Assembly: GCF_020520285.1 (NCBI RefSeq)
Contig: NZ_CP084742.1
Location: forward strand, 3,596,001 to 3,660,000
DNA from: Pseudomonas sp. L5B5
Lineage (GTDB): Bacteria; Pseudomonadota; Gammaproteobacteria; Pseudomonadales; Pseudomonadaceae
DNA: 64,000 nt
Reading direction: 5' to 3'
Positions 41,823 through 50,151 of the stretch are shown piece after piece. Each line of letters opens with the position of its first letter. Positions within the stretch are counted from its first letter, which is position 1. Under the pieces are notes generated by a model. It worked only from the letters and a program-made list of their open reading frames with translations, was not told the origin of the DNA and made no database searches. The position numbers and the translations under genes were made by a program.

Positions 41823-43625
41823 ATGTCCGAGACCTTGCTCAGTTCCCGCAATCTGGCTTTTGAACTGTACGAGGTGCTCGATGCCGAGGGCCTGACCCAA
41901 CGCGAACGGTTTGCCGAGCACAACCGCGAGACCTTCGACGCGGCCCTGGGCACCGCCCGCAACATCGCCGAGAAGTACTTCGCCCCGCACAACCGCAAGG
42001 GCGACGAACACGAACCACGTTATGAAAACGGCCAGGCCGTGCTGATCCCCGAGGTCAAACCCGCGGTGGATGCCTTCCTCGAAGCCGGCTTCCTCAATGC
42101 CGCTCGCAGCTTCGAAGCCGGGGGCATGCAACTGCCAACCCTGTTGTCCCAAGCCTGCTTCGCCCACTTCCAGGCAGCCAACGTCGGCAGTTCCGCCTAC
42201 CCGTTCCTGACCATGGGCGCGGCCAACCTGATCGAGAGTTTCGGCAGCGAAGAACAGAAACAGCGCTTCCTGCAACCGATGATCGACGGCCGTTTCTTCG
42301 GCACCATGGCCCTGACCGAACCCCATGCCGGCTCCTCGCTGTCGGACATCCGCACCCGCGCCGAACCGGCCGGCGACGGCAGCTATCGAATCAAGGGCAA
42401 CAAGATCTTCATTTCCGGTGGCGACCACCCGCTGGCCCAGAACATCGTGCACATGGTGCTGGCCAAGCTGCCGGATGCACCACCCGGGGTGAAGGGCATC
42501 TCGCTGTTCATCGTGCCCAAGTTCCTGGTCAACACCGACGGCACCCTGGGCTCGCGCAACGACGTACTGCTGGCCGGCCTGTTCCACAAGATGGGTTATC
42601 GCGGCACTACCTCCACTGCGCTCAACTTCGGCGATAACGGGGAATGTGTCGGCTATCTGGTGGGCAAACCCCATGCGGGCCTGTCCTACATGTTCCAGAT
42701 GATGAACGAGGCGCGCATCGGCGTCGGCATGGGTGCGGTAATGCTCGGCTACGCCGGCTACCTGTACTCCCTGGAGTACGCCCGCGAGCGTCCCCAGGGA
42801 CGCCTGCCAGATGGCAAGGACCCGAGCTCGCCACAGGTCTCGATCATCCAGCACGCCGATGTCCGGCGCATGCTGCTGACCCAGAAATCCTACGTCGAAG
42901 GTGCCTTCGACCTGGGTCTGTATGCGGCCCGGCTATTCGACGACACCACCACCCTGGAGGACGAGGCCGGGCGCCAGCAGGCCCACGAGCTGCTGGATTT
43001 GCTGACTCCGATCGTCAAGTCCTGGCCTTCGGAGTTCTGCCTCAAGGCCAACGAACTGGCGATCCAGATCCTCGGCGGCCACGGGTACACCCGCGAGTAC
43101 CCCGTGGAGCAGTACTACCGCGACAATCGCCTGAACCCGATCCATGAGGGCACCCACGGCATCCAGTCCCTGGACTTGCTGGGGCGCAAACTGGCACAGA
43201 ATGGCGGCGCCGGGCTCAAGCGCCTGATCCGCCTGATCGCCGAGACCGGCGAACGCTCCCGGGCCCATCCCTCGCTCGATGCCCTGCGCCAGCCCCTGGA
43301 GCAGTTGGTGGCGCGCCTGCAAGCGGTAACCCTGGGCCTGTTGGGCGACCTGGCCGCCGGCAAGGTCAGCGCGACCCTGGCCAACTCGGCGCTGTACCTC
43401 AAGGCCTTCGGCCATGCGGTGATCGGCTGGCGCTGGCTGGAGCAGGCGATCCGCGCCGAAGAAGGGCTGGCCCGGGACGAAGCGGCGGATCGGGACTTCT
43501 ACCGGGGCAAGCTGCAGGCTGCACGCTACTTCCTCACCTGGGAAGTGCCGGGATGCCAGCATGAACTGACCCTGCTGGAAGCCCGGGACGACACCTGTTT
43601 GGCGATGCGCGACGAGTGGTTCTGA
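41823..43625 (+). CDS. Acyl-CoA dehydrogenase family protein (C-terminal-domain-extended, about 600 aa)
   Basis: This FAD enzyme should introduce the alpha-beta double bond in an acyl-CoA. The 600-residue length, with a C-terminal extension after the usual dehydrogenase fold, fits the long AcdA/FadE5-like group. Visible are MALTEPHAGSSLSDIRTRAE (substrate and FAD segment), ISGGDHPLAQNIVHMVLAKL, LGGHGYTREYPVEQYYRDNRLNPIHEGTHGIQ (with the candidate catalytic Glu in HEGT) and a helical C-terminal tail. The AGGTAAG ribosome site supports ATG 41823. It is a single gene between putA and a convergent chemoreceptor gene. The acyl chain length cannot be read from the sequence. Confidence 0.9.
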   Translation: MSETLLSSRNLAFELYEVLDAEGLTQRERFAEHNRETFDAALGTARNIAEKYFAPHNRKGDEHEPRYENGQAVLIPEVKPAVDAFLEAGFLNAARSFEAGGMQLPTLLSQACFAHFQAANVGSSAYPFLTMGAANLIESFGSEEQKQRFLQPMIDGRFFGTMALTEPHAGSSLSDIRTRAEPAGDGSYRIKGNKIFISGGDHPLAQNIVHMVLAKLPDAPPGVKGISLFIVPKFLVNTDGTLGSRNDVLLAGLFHKMGYRGTTSTALNFGDNGECVGYLVGKPHAGLSYMFQMMNEARIGVGMGAVMLGYAGYLYSLEYARERPQGRLPDGKDPSSPQVSIIQHADVRRMLLTQKSYVEGAFDLGLYAARLFDDTTTLEDEAGRQQAHELLDLLTPIVKSWPSEFCLKANELAIQILGGHGYTREYPVEQYYRDNRLNPIHEGTHGIQSLDLLGRKLAQNGGAGLKRLIRLIAETGERSRAHPSLDALRQPLEQLVARLQAVTLGLLGDLAAGKVSATLANSALYLKAFGHAVIGWRWLEQAIRAEEGLARDEAADRDFYRGKLQAARYFLTWEVPGCQHELTLLEARDDTCLAMRDEWF

Positions 43626-43649
43626 GCCGCCCACGTCCCCGACCACACC

Positions 43650-45587
43650 TCACTCCAACTTGAATCCCCCGACCTGTCGCGCCAGGTCCTCGGCCAGGTG
43701 CTGCAGGGTCAGGCAGTCTTTGCGGCAGGCCTGCACCTCCGCCGCCGTGGCCCGGGCCAGGTCGGAAATACCCTGGACATTGCGGTTGATCTCCTCGGTG
43801 ACCGCCGACTGCTCTTCAGTGGCAGCGGCCACTTGCTGGTTCATGTCGCTGATGTGTTCCACCTGCCCGGTGATCGCGGCCAGCGAGGCCCCGGTACGCT
43901 GGCTGGATTCGACCCCGGTACCGGTCGCCGCCTGCCCGGCCTGCATCGAGGACACGGCATTCTCGGCCCCTTGCTTGAGGCTCAGGATCATCTGCCGGAT
44001 TTCATCGGTGGATGCCTGGGTGCGCTGGGCCAGGGTGCGCACCTCGTCGGCCACCACGGCAAAACCGCGGCCCAGCTCCCCGGCACGCGCGGCCTCGATG
44101 GCGGCATTGAGGGCCAGCAGGTTGGTCTGTTCGGACACCCCGCGAATCACCGCCAGCACCTGGTCGATGGAAGCCACCTGCTGTGCCAGCTCACCCACCG
44201 CCCCGGCGGCCTGGGCAATTTCCCCGGACATGCCCTCGATGTGGCGAATCGAGCCGCCCACCACTTCCCGAGCTTGCAGGGCTTCGTCCCGAGCCGCCTG
44301 GGAAGCCTGGGCCGCCTGCCCGGCATTGCGGGCAATGTCCTGGACCGTCAGGCCCATCTCATGCACGGCGGTCGCTACCATGTCGGTCATCTCCTGTTGC
44401 CGGCCAGAGCGCTCGGCAGTGTTCTGCACCACAGCGGCCACCTGGCCTACCGACACCCGCAAGCGCTCCGTCGTGGCCAGCACCTCGCCCAGCATCCCGC
44501 GCTGGCTGTCCAGAAACCGGTTGAACCCCCGGGCCAGGTCGCCCAGCTCGTCGGCACGATCGGCATCCAGGCGCTGGGTCAGGTCGCCGCCGCCACTGCC
44601 AATCGCCACCAGGCCCGCCGTGACCTGCCGAATCGGACGCACCAGGCCGCGCGCCAGCAGCACGATCAGCAGCAGGCACAGCACGGCGATTGCCAGGCCG
44701 ATGCCAGTGGTCAGCCACAGCGTCCGTCGGGCATCGGCGTAGATCTGCGCCTCGGGCACCTCCGCCACCAGCGACCAGTCCATTGCGCGCAGCGGCAGGC
44801 TCAGGGCCAGGTATGCCTCGCCGTCGCGTTCAAACGGGCGGCTGGTCAAGCCCTCGCGCCCCATCAGGGCCTGGGCCGCCGCCGGGCCGACCTGCTCGGC
44901 CAGTTGGCGCTTGCCGCTCAACTGCGCCTCGGGATGAACCTGAATCAGGCCATCGGTACGCACCAGGTAGACCTTGCCGTGCTCACCGAAGCTGAAATCG
45001 TGGATCAGCCGTGACAGCGCCTGCATGCTCAGCCCGAGCCCCGCCACGCCCACCAGCTTGCCGTCTTTCTTGACCTGCATATCGATGAACATGGCCAATT
45101 CGCCCGAGGCTACGTCGGTGTCGATGTTGATCAGTCGCGGCTGGTCGCTGTCGATGAAGTGGTAGAACCAGGCATCTTTCGGGTTGGAGCGGCTAAGGGT
45201 GCGGTCCAGGCCTTTTTCACTGTAATAGCGGCCACTGGCCGTGCTCACCATCAGGGTGGTGAATGCCTGGTTTTGCGCGCGGACGCCTTCCAGGTAATCG
45301 ATGAAGGCCGGCGCCTGGGCCGGGTCTTCTCCGGCCGCCAGCCAATCGCGCAGCAGGCCATTGCCGGCAAGGTCGTGGGCTACCGTCAGGGGTTGGGCGA
45401 GGATGCGTTCGATGTCGTTGCGCATGGCCTCGATACTCGCGGGCAGCGCCTTGTCCAGCAGGTAGCTGTGGGTCAGGTGATTGATCAGCGCGGAGTAGAG
45501 GGCTACCACCACCAGCAGGCTGGCCAGCAGGGCCGAGCCCATGCCGAGAATCAGCTGCCATTGAATGCTGCGTCGCCAGAATTGCAT
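43650..45587 (-). CDS. Methyl-accepting chemotaxis protein with periplasmic Cache-type sensor
   Basis: The 645-residue chemoreceptor has a first membrane span at about 15-35. A periplasmic dCache-like sensor of about 250 residues follows ([29 protein letters not shown] and [14 protein letters not shown]). A second span is near 290-315, then HAMP and a cytoplasmic signalling domain with the hairpin [32 protein letters not shown]. It should report ligand binding to CheA/CheW. A strong AGAGGTGA ribosome site supports ATG 45587. The ligand is unknown; amino acids or organic acids are typical for this sensor type. Confidence 0.92.
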   Translation of the reverse strand: MQFWRRSIQWQLILGMGSALLASLLVVVALYSALINHLTHSYLLDKALPASIEAMRNDIERILAQPLTVAHDLAGNGLLRDWLAAGEDPAQAPAFIDYLEGVRAQNQAFTTLMVSTASGRYYSEKGLDRTLSRSNPKDAWFYHFIDSDQPRLINIDTDVASGELAMFIDMQVKKDGKLVGVAGLGLSMQALSRLIHDFSFGEHGKVYLVRTDGLIQVHPEAQLSGKRQLAEQVGPAAAQALMGREGLTSRPFERDGEAYLALSLPLRAMDWSLVAEVPEAQIYADARRTLWLTTGIGLAIAVLCLLLIVLLARGLVRPIRQVTAGLVAIGSGGGDLTQRLDADRADELGDLARGFNRFLDSQRGMLGEVLATTERLRVSVGQVAAVVQNTAERSGRQQEMTDMVATAVHEMGLTVQDIARNAGQAAQASQAARDEALQAREVVGGSIRHIEGMSGEIAQAAGAVGELAQQVASIDQVLAVIRGVSEQTNLLALNAAIEAARAGELGRGFAVVADEVRTLAQRTQASTDEIRQMILSLKQGAENAVSSMQAGQAATGTGVESSQRTGASLAAITGQVEHISDMNQQVAAATEEQSAVTEEINRNVQGISDLARATAAEVQACRKDCLTLQHLAEDLARQVGGFKLE

Positions 45588-45644
45588 GGATCACCTCTTT
45601 CTTATTGGTATAAGAGGCTGAGATACCGCGCCAGCCGCGGAAGG

Positions 45645-45654
45645 TTGTATACAA
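45645..45654. promoter_or_regulatory. TTGTATACAA dyad in the chemoreceptor upstream region
   Basis: A perfect 10-bp palindrome lies 58 nt before the chemoreceptor ATG. On the minus strand it overlaps a possible -10 (TATACA), 18 nt from TTGGAC. TTGTATACAA also looks like a binding site of some GntR-family regulators, so it may be an operator over the promoter. Confidence 0.4.
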
Positions 45655-45705
45655 ACATTACAAATGATTGTCCAACCTATTACCGCGAGACTGTACGCAA
45701 ATCCA

Positions 45706-46008
45706 TCAATTCTGTTGGATGGTCTTGGCGATCACTTCGACCGTGGCACTCACTTGTTCCTGATAGCGCTCGAGCTCCTGCTCGTGCTGCTTTTTCATCT
45801 CGATCTGTTGCGAGCACAGGTTCATCGCCGCCAGCACCAGCAGGCGCTCGCCAATCAGGGTGGGGAACTTCTTCTTGGTATCGGCCAGGGCGGCCTGGAG
45901 CATCTGCACCGCGTCCATCAGGACCTGTTCCTGACCGGTCGGAGCCTTGAGCGAATAGTCCTCACCGAGGATCGAGACCACCCTCACCCCATCGATGTGA
46001 TGTTTCAT
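45706..46008 (-). CDS. ZapA-family protein (apparently a divergent second ZapA)
   Basis: The 100-residue protein shows the ZapA layout: an N-terminal beta/alpha globular part (VRVVSILGEDYSLKAPTGQEQVLMDAVQML) and a long C-terminal helix (LLVLAAMNLCSQQIEMKKQHEQELERY). ZapA stabilises FtsZ rings at mid-cell. The sequence I remember for ordinary Pseudomonas ZapA (near 6S RNA and ygfA) is quite different, and neither of those neighbours is here, so this is more likely a paralogue. It is coupled to the coiled-coil gene upstream by an ATGA overlap. A structural role in division or in organising receptor arrays are both open. Confidence 0.72.
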   Translation of the reverse strand: MKHHIDGVRVVSILGEDYSLKAPTGQEQVLMDAVQMLQAALADTKKKFPTLIGERLLVLAAMNLCSQQIEMKKQHEQELERYQEQVSATVEVIAKTIQQN

Positions 46009-46235
46009 GGGTTGGCCGGGCTCGCAGTAACGCGCTCAACCAGGGCCTGGATGCGGGCGGCCGTGGCGCCGTGCTTTTCTTCCTGCTCCATCAGGTTCAG
46101 TTGCAGGCTTTCGTTCTCATCCTTGGCCTGGGCCAGTTGAGTCTTGAGGGTTTCGTTCGTGTCGAGCAGTTCCTGGTTCTGTACCACCAGGTCGCTGACC
46201 AGCTGTTCCAATTGGCTGAGGGATGCTTCCAACAT
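46005..46235 (-). CDS. Small coiled-coil protein (TIGR02449/ZapB-like) paired with the ZapA-like gene
   Basis: The 76-residue protein starts MLEASLSQLEQLVSDLVVQNQELLDTNETL and is almost entirely a heptad-repeat coiled coil rich in Leu, Gln and Glu, with a short non-helical tail (VTASPANP). ATG 46235 has a GGAAGA ribosome site. The frame runs on upstream as a much less plausible basic stretch. Small coiled coils of this type accompany zapA in gammaproteobacteria, and the ATGA coupling shows the two proteins are made together. A ZapB-like bridging role is inferred. Confidence 0.75.
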   Translation of the reverse strand: MLEASLSQLEQLVSDLVVQNQELLDTNETLKTQLAQAKDENESLQLNLMEQEEKHGATAARIQALVERVTASPANP

Positions 46236-46405
46236 GTTGATCTTCCGGGCTGTTTGCAAAGGGCGCGTACGATAAAGAAAAGTCACCCTGGATGCCAGGG
46301 TTATCCAGGCGCAAAGCCTTGATTTTACTGGCGATGACCCTTCCACAAGAGCAGCTAGAGACTGCCATTCTCCCCTGGGGTTCCTGACGCCCCGTCGGAC
46401 GCTCG

Positions 46406-46423
46406 GACTTTTCCCGAAAAGTC
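46406..46423. promoter_or_regulatory. 18-bp dyad GACTTTTCCCGAAAAGTC
   Basis: Two 8-bp arms are perfectly complementary around CC. It lies in the middle of the divergent region, about 170 bp before the coiled-coil gene and 120 bp before the chemoreceptor. It could be an operator. The loop is too short to be a hairpin. Confidence 0.4.
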
Positions 46424-46463
46424 GCACAAGCCAGTGGAAATTTCTGAAACCACTCCTGGCGAT

Positions 46464-46490
46464 TCAAGAAGCCTTTTTCCAATGCGATAG
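46464..46490 (+). promoter_or_regulatory. FliA (sigma-28)-like promoter of chemoreceptor 2
   Basis: TCAAG (46464-46468), a 14-nt spacer and TGCGATAG (46483-46490) resemble the flagellar sigma-28 pattern TCAAG-N14-GCCGATAA, with two mismatches in the -10. The same arrangement with a better -10 precedes the next receptor gene, which supports it. Confidence 0.5.
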
Positions 46491-46545
46491 CCCGGGTGCA
46501 TGCCCATCCCCACGGCGCCACGCGCGCTTCACACAGGTGAGAACA

Positions 46546-48171
46546 ATGTCCCTGCGCACCATGAACATCGCCCCGCGAGCTTTCCTCGGGTTTGCCCTGA
46601 TCGGCTGCCTGATGCTGTTCCTCGGCGTCTTTGCCCTGAATCAGATGGGCAAGATCCACGCGGCTACCGAACGAATCACCCAGGACACCATCCCCAGCAT
46701 CAAGAGTGTCGATGACTTCACCCAGCTGAGCCTGCGCTTGCGAGTCCATGCCTACCGCCTGCTGGTCAATCGCGACCCCGAGGCGCAACAAAGGACCCAG
46801 GAGGCCATCCTCGAACGCAACCAGAAGATCGACCAGATCCGCCCGGTCTACGAGGCCTTGATCAGTCTCCCCGAGGAGCGTGCGGCCTACGCCGACTACA
46901 TCAAGAGCCTGACCCGCCATCGCCAGCTGGAAAGCCAGTTGATCGAACTGTCCCGCCAGGGCCAACTGGAGCCCATGCAAGCGCTGCTCAATGACCAGTT
47001 GATGGACAACGCCGAACAGATCAACGCCACCCTCAACCGGCTGCTGGAAATCAACACTCGTTATTCGACCGCCGCTGCCCGGGAGGCCGCCGAGCAGTAC
47101 CGCAGCGCCTTCGAGCGGGTCGTCGCGTTGCTGCTACTGGCCAGCGGCCTGACCCTGCTGTTCGCCTGGCTGCTGACCCGCAGCATCACCCAGCCGATTG
47201 CCAAGGCCCTGGAGGCTGCCGAAGAAATCGCCGAAGGCAACCTGACTCGACCGGTCCAGGCCGACGGCAGCGATGAAGCCGGGCGCCTGCTGCGGGCCAT
47301 GGCCAAGATGCAGGAAAAACTGCGCGACACCCTGCAGCACATCTCAGGTTCCGCCACCCAACTGGCCTCGGCCGCCGAGGAACTCAACAGTGTCACCGAG
47401 GAAAGTGCTCGTGGCCTGACCCAACAGAACAACGAGATCGAACAGGCCGCCACCGCCGTCAACGAAATGACCAGCGCCGTGGAAGAGGTGGCCCGCAACG
47501 CCGTCAGCACCTCCGAAGCCTCGAAGAACGCCACCTCCTCTGCCGGCGACGGCCGTGACCTGGTGCAGGAAACCGTGTCCGCCATCGAGCGCATGAGCGC
47601 CGACGTGCAGGGCACCGCCAGCCTGATCGGCGACCTGGCCAATGAATCCCGGGACATCGGCAAGGTCCTGGACGTGATCCGCGGCCTGGCCGACCAGACC
47701 AACCTGCTGGCCCTCAACGCCGCCATCGAGGCTGCCCGTGCAGGCGAAGCCGGACGTGGCTTCGCCGTGGTTGCCGACGAAGTCCGCGCCCTGGCCCACC
47801 GCACCCAGCAGTCCACCAGCGAAATCGAACGCATGATCGGCAGCATCCAGAACGGCACCGAACAGGCCGTGGACTCCATGCGCAACAGCACCGAGCGCGC
47901 CGAGTCGACCTTGAACATCGCCCGGGGCGCCGGCCTGTCCCTGGACACCATCAACACCGCCATCATCGAGATCAACGAGCGCAACCTGGTGATCGCCAGC
48001 GCCGCCGAAGAACAGGCCCAGGTGGCCCGCGAGGTGGATCGCAACCTGGTGAACATTCGCGGTTTGTCGGCGCAGTCGGCCACCGGCGCTCACCAGACCA
48101 GCGCCGCCAGCAACGAGCTGGCGCGCCTGGCCGTGGACCTGAACGTCATCGTCAGCCAATTCCGCCTCTGA
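46546..48171 (+). CDS. Methyl-accepting chemotaxis protein, four-helix-bundle sensor (copy 1 of tandem pair)
   Basis: The 541-residue chemoreceptor starts [20 protein letters not shown] with a first span at about 12-32. It has a periplasmic four-helix-bundle-like sensor of about 155 residues and a second span (about 187-208, [17 protein letters not shown]). HAMP and a signalling domain with the hairpin [37 protein letters not shown] follow. The ribosome site AGGTGAG fixes ATG 46546. From 47145 on, the gene is practically identical to its downstream neighbour, while the sensor halves have diverged clearly. The ligand is unknown. Confidence 0.93.
   Translation: MSLRTMNIAPRAFLGFALIGCLMLFLGVFALNQMGKIHAATERITQDTIPSIKSVDDFTQLSLRLRVHAYRLLVNRDPEAQQRTQEAILERNQKIDQIRPVYEALISLPEERAAYADYIKSLTRHRQLESQLIELSRQGQLEPMQALLNDQLMDNAEQINATLNRLLEINTRYSTAAAREAAEQYRSAFERVVALLLLASGLTLLFAWLLTRSITQPIAKALEAAEEIAEGNLTRPVQADGSDEAGRLLRAMAKMQEKLRDTLQHISGSATQLASAAEELNSVTEESARGLTQQNNEIEQAATAVNEMTSAVEEVARNAVSTSEASKNATSSAGDGRDLVQETVSAIERMSADVQGTASLIGDLANESRDIGKVLDVIRGLADQTNLLALNAAIEAARAGEAGRGFAVVADEVRALAHRTQQSTSEIERMIGSIQNGTEQAVDSMRNSTERAESTLNIARGAGLSLDTINTAIIEINERNLVIASAAEEQAQVAREVDRNLVNIRGLSAQSATGAHQTSAASNELARLAVDLNVIVSQFRL
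47145..48061 (+). repeat. Near-identical signalling-domain repeat, copy 1
   Basis: This 917-bp stretch (second membrane span through most of the cytoplasmic domain) differs from 48959-49875 at only five positions by eye. All five are synonymous. The offset is exactly 1814 bp. Upstream, similarity drops sharply; downstream the last ~110 bp are similar but not identical. Confidence 0.95.
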
Positions 48172-48277
48172 CTCCGGCACCTCCAGCCCTGCGCCCGGTT
48201 TCCCGGCCGGGGCTGCAGCGATCCACCAGCGAAAGGCCAATGCGCGGCAGATTCAACCGGCTGAATCCAATCAGGAC

Positions 48278-48304
48278 TCAAGACTTTAGTCGTACGACCG
48301 ATAA
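48278..48304 (+). promoter_or_regulatory. FliA (sigma-28)-like promoter of chemoreceptor 3
   Basis: TCAAG (48278-48282), a 14-nt spacer and ACCGATAA (48297-48304) match the sigma-28 consensus TCAAG-N14-GCCGATAA with one mismatch in the -10. It lies 56 nt before ATG 48360. It implies co-expression of the receptor with flagellar genes. Confidence 0.65.
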
Positions 48305-48359
48305 GTCACGGTAGATCAGTCTCAAGCCCCGCATGGATGCGCTCTTCCTGGTACCTATC

Positions 48360-49985
48360 ATGTCCCTTCGTAATATGAATATCGCTCCGCGGGCCTTCCT
48401 CGGTTTTGCCATGATCGGCGGCTTGATGCTGATCCTCGGGGTTTTCGCCCTGAACCAGATGGGCAAGATCCGAGGTGCTGCCGAAGACATCACCCTGAGC
48501 AGCGTGCCGAGCATCCAGAGCCTCGACGAGTTCACCCAGCTGACCCTGCGCCTGCGGGTGCTGTCCTATCGCCTGCTGGTGAACCGTGAGCCGGATGTCC
48601 AGCAAAAGACCATGGACCTGCTGGACATGCGCAACCAGCAGATCCGCAGCGCCCAGACCACCTACGAGAAGCTCATCACCAGCCCGGAGGAAAAAGCCGC
48701 CTACGACCAGTACATCCAGTTGCTGGGCCAGTACCGGCAGATCGAAGAACGGATGAAGAGCCTGTCGCGCAACAACCAGGTGGATGAGCTGCGCAACCTG
48801 CTCAACACCGATCTGCTGAACAACTCCGAGGCGGTCAACGCCGTGCTCAATCGGCTGATGGAGATCAACACCCAGCAGACCCTGGACACCAACCGCCAGG
48901 CTGCCGAGCAGTATTCGGCCGCCGTCAAGCTGGTGGTGGTACTGCTGCTCCTGGCCACCGGCCTGACCCTGCTGTTCGCCTGGCTGCTGACCCGCAGCAT
49001 CACCCAGCCGATCGCCAAGGCCCTGGAGGCCGCCGAAGAAATCGCCGAAGGCAACCTGACTCGACCGGTCCAGGCCGACGGCAGCGATGAAGCCGGGCGC
49101 CTGCTGCGGGCCATGGCCAAGATGCAGGAAAAACTGCGCGACACCCTGCAGCACATCTCAGGTTCCGCCACCCAACTGGCCTCGGCCGCCGAGGAACTCA
49201 ACAGTGTCACCGAGGAAAGTGCTCGTGGCCTGACCCAGCAGAACAACGAGATCGAACAGGCCGCCACCGCCGTCAACGAAATGACCAGCGCCGTGGAAGA
49301 GGTGGCCCGCAACGCCGTCAGCACCTCCGAAGCCTCGAAGAACGCCACCTCCTCTGCCGGCGACGGCCGTGACCTGGTGCAGGAAACCGTGTCCGCCATC
49401 GAGCGCATGAGCGCCGACGTGCAGGGCACCGCCAGCCTGATCGGCGACCTGGCCAATGAATCCCGGGACATCGGCAAGGTCCTGGACGTGATCCGCGGCC
49501 TGGCCGACCAGACCAACCTGCTGGCCCTCAACGCCGCCATCGAGGCTGCCCGTGCAGGCGAAGCCGGACGTGGCTTCGCCGTGGTTGCCGACGAAGTCCG
49601 CGCCCTGGCCCACCGCACCCAGCAGTCCACCAGCGAAATCGAACGCATGATCGGCAGTATCCAGAACGGCACCGAACAGGCCGTGGACTCCATGCGCAAC
49701 AGCACCGAGCGCGCCGAGTCGACCTTGAACATCGCCCGGGGCGCCGGCCTGTCCCTGGACACCATCAACACCGCCATCATCGAGATCAACGAGCGCAACC
49801 TGGTGATCGCCAGCGCCGCCGAAGAACAGGCCCAGGTGGCCCGCGAGGTGGATCGCAACCTGGTGAACATCCGCGACTTGTCGGTGCAGTCGGCCACCGG
49901 CGCCAACCAGACCAGTGCAGCCAGCAACGAGCTGTCGCGCCTGGCCGTGGACCTCAACAACATGGTCGCCCGCTTCAACCTCTGA
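48360..49985 (+). CDS. Methyl-accepting chemotaxis protein, four-helix-bundle sensor (copy 2 of tandem pair)
   Basis: The 541-residue paralogue of the previous receptor starts [20 protein letters not shown]. It has the same domain order: span, about 155-residue helical periplasmic sensor, span, HAMP, signalling domain. The sensor part differs (for instance [24 protein letters not shown] against [24 protein letters not shown]), so the two probably bind different ligands. The start is chosen by homology with copy 1; an in-frame ATG nine codons upstream exists, and the ribosome site is weak for both. A good sigma-28-like promoter lies upstream. Confidence 0.93.
   Translation: MSLRNMNIAPRAFLGFAMIGGLMLILGVFALNQMGKIRGAAEDITLSSVPSIQSLDEFTQLTLRLRVLSYRLLVNREPDVQQKTMDLLDMRNQQIRSAQTTYEKLITSPEEKAAYDQYIQLLGQYRQIEERMKSLSRNNQVDELRNLLNTDLLNNSEAVNAVLNRLMEINTQQTLDTNRQAAEQYSAAVKLVVVLLLLATGLTLLFAWLLTRSITQPIAKALEAAEEIAEGNLTRPVQADGSDEAGRLLRAMAKMQEKLRDTLQHISGSATQLASAAEELNSVTEESARGLTQQNNEIEQAATAVNEMTSAVEEVARNAVSTSEASKNATSSAGDGRDLVQETVSAIERMSADVQGTASLIGDLANESRDIGKVLDVIRGLADQTNLLALNAAIEAARAGEAGRGFAVVADEVRALAHRTQQSTSEIERMIGSIQNGTEQAVDSMRNSTERAESTLNIARGAGLSLDTINTAIIEINERNLVIASAAEEQAQVAREVDRNLVNIRDLSVQSATGANQTSAASNELSRLAVDLNNMVARFNL
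48959..49875 (+). repeat. Near-identical signalling-domain repeat, copy 2
   Basis: Partner of 47145-48061 with five synonymous differences in 917 bp. The identity extends well beyond what protein-level selection would preserve at third codon positions, so recent gene conversion or unequal crossing-over is likely. Confidence 0.95.
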
Positions 49986-50039
49986 AGGCCCGCCCGGACC
50001 TGGTAAAAACCCCGACGGATACCGTCCGCCGGGGTCTGC

Positions 50040-50070
50040 GCCGCTGTCATGAAAAGCTTTTGACAGCGGC
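50040..50070. terminator. Long hairpin between the chemoreceptor and nhaP2
   Basis: GCCGCTGTCA and TGACAGCGGC form a 10-bp stem whose loop itself contains AAAAGCTTTT. Just upstream, ACCCCG and CGGGGT (about 50009-50034) form another partial stem. The pair is placed to end the receptor transcript, but there is no U tract. Confidence 0.5.
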
Positions 50071-50151
50071 ACATTTCAGCAGGTTAGAATCGCTGGCACG
50101 CAGACTGCATGGTCAGTTCGCGCCCGCCTTTTCCGCTCTGGAGTACTGCCT

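Larger units (their letters stand above)
46236..46545. other. Divergent region between the coiled-coil gene and the chemoreceptor (310 bp)
   Basis: No gene was found here. It contains the perfect dyad GACTTTTC-CC-GAAAAGTC at 46406-46423 and, near the chemoreceptor, the FliA-like promoter at 46464-46490. A long minus-strand open frame through this region has no ribosome site and odd composition, and I regard it as chance. Confidence 0.6.

Noticed and set aside
45588..45705. Possible 6S RNA (ssrS) next to the zapA-like gene
   Set aside because: Only 117 bp are free and they show none of the 6S secondary-structure features I know. ygfA is also absent.
46005..46427. Longer start for the coiled-coil gene (140 residues)
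   Set aside because: The added N-terminus is a basic, non-helical stretch without ribosome site, and ATG 46235 has GGAAGA and starts the coiled coil exactly.
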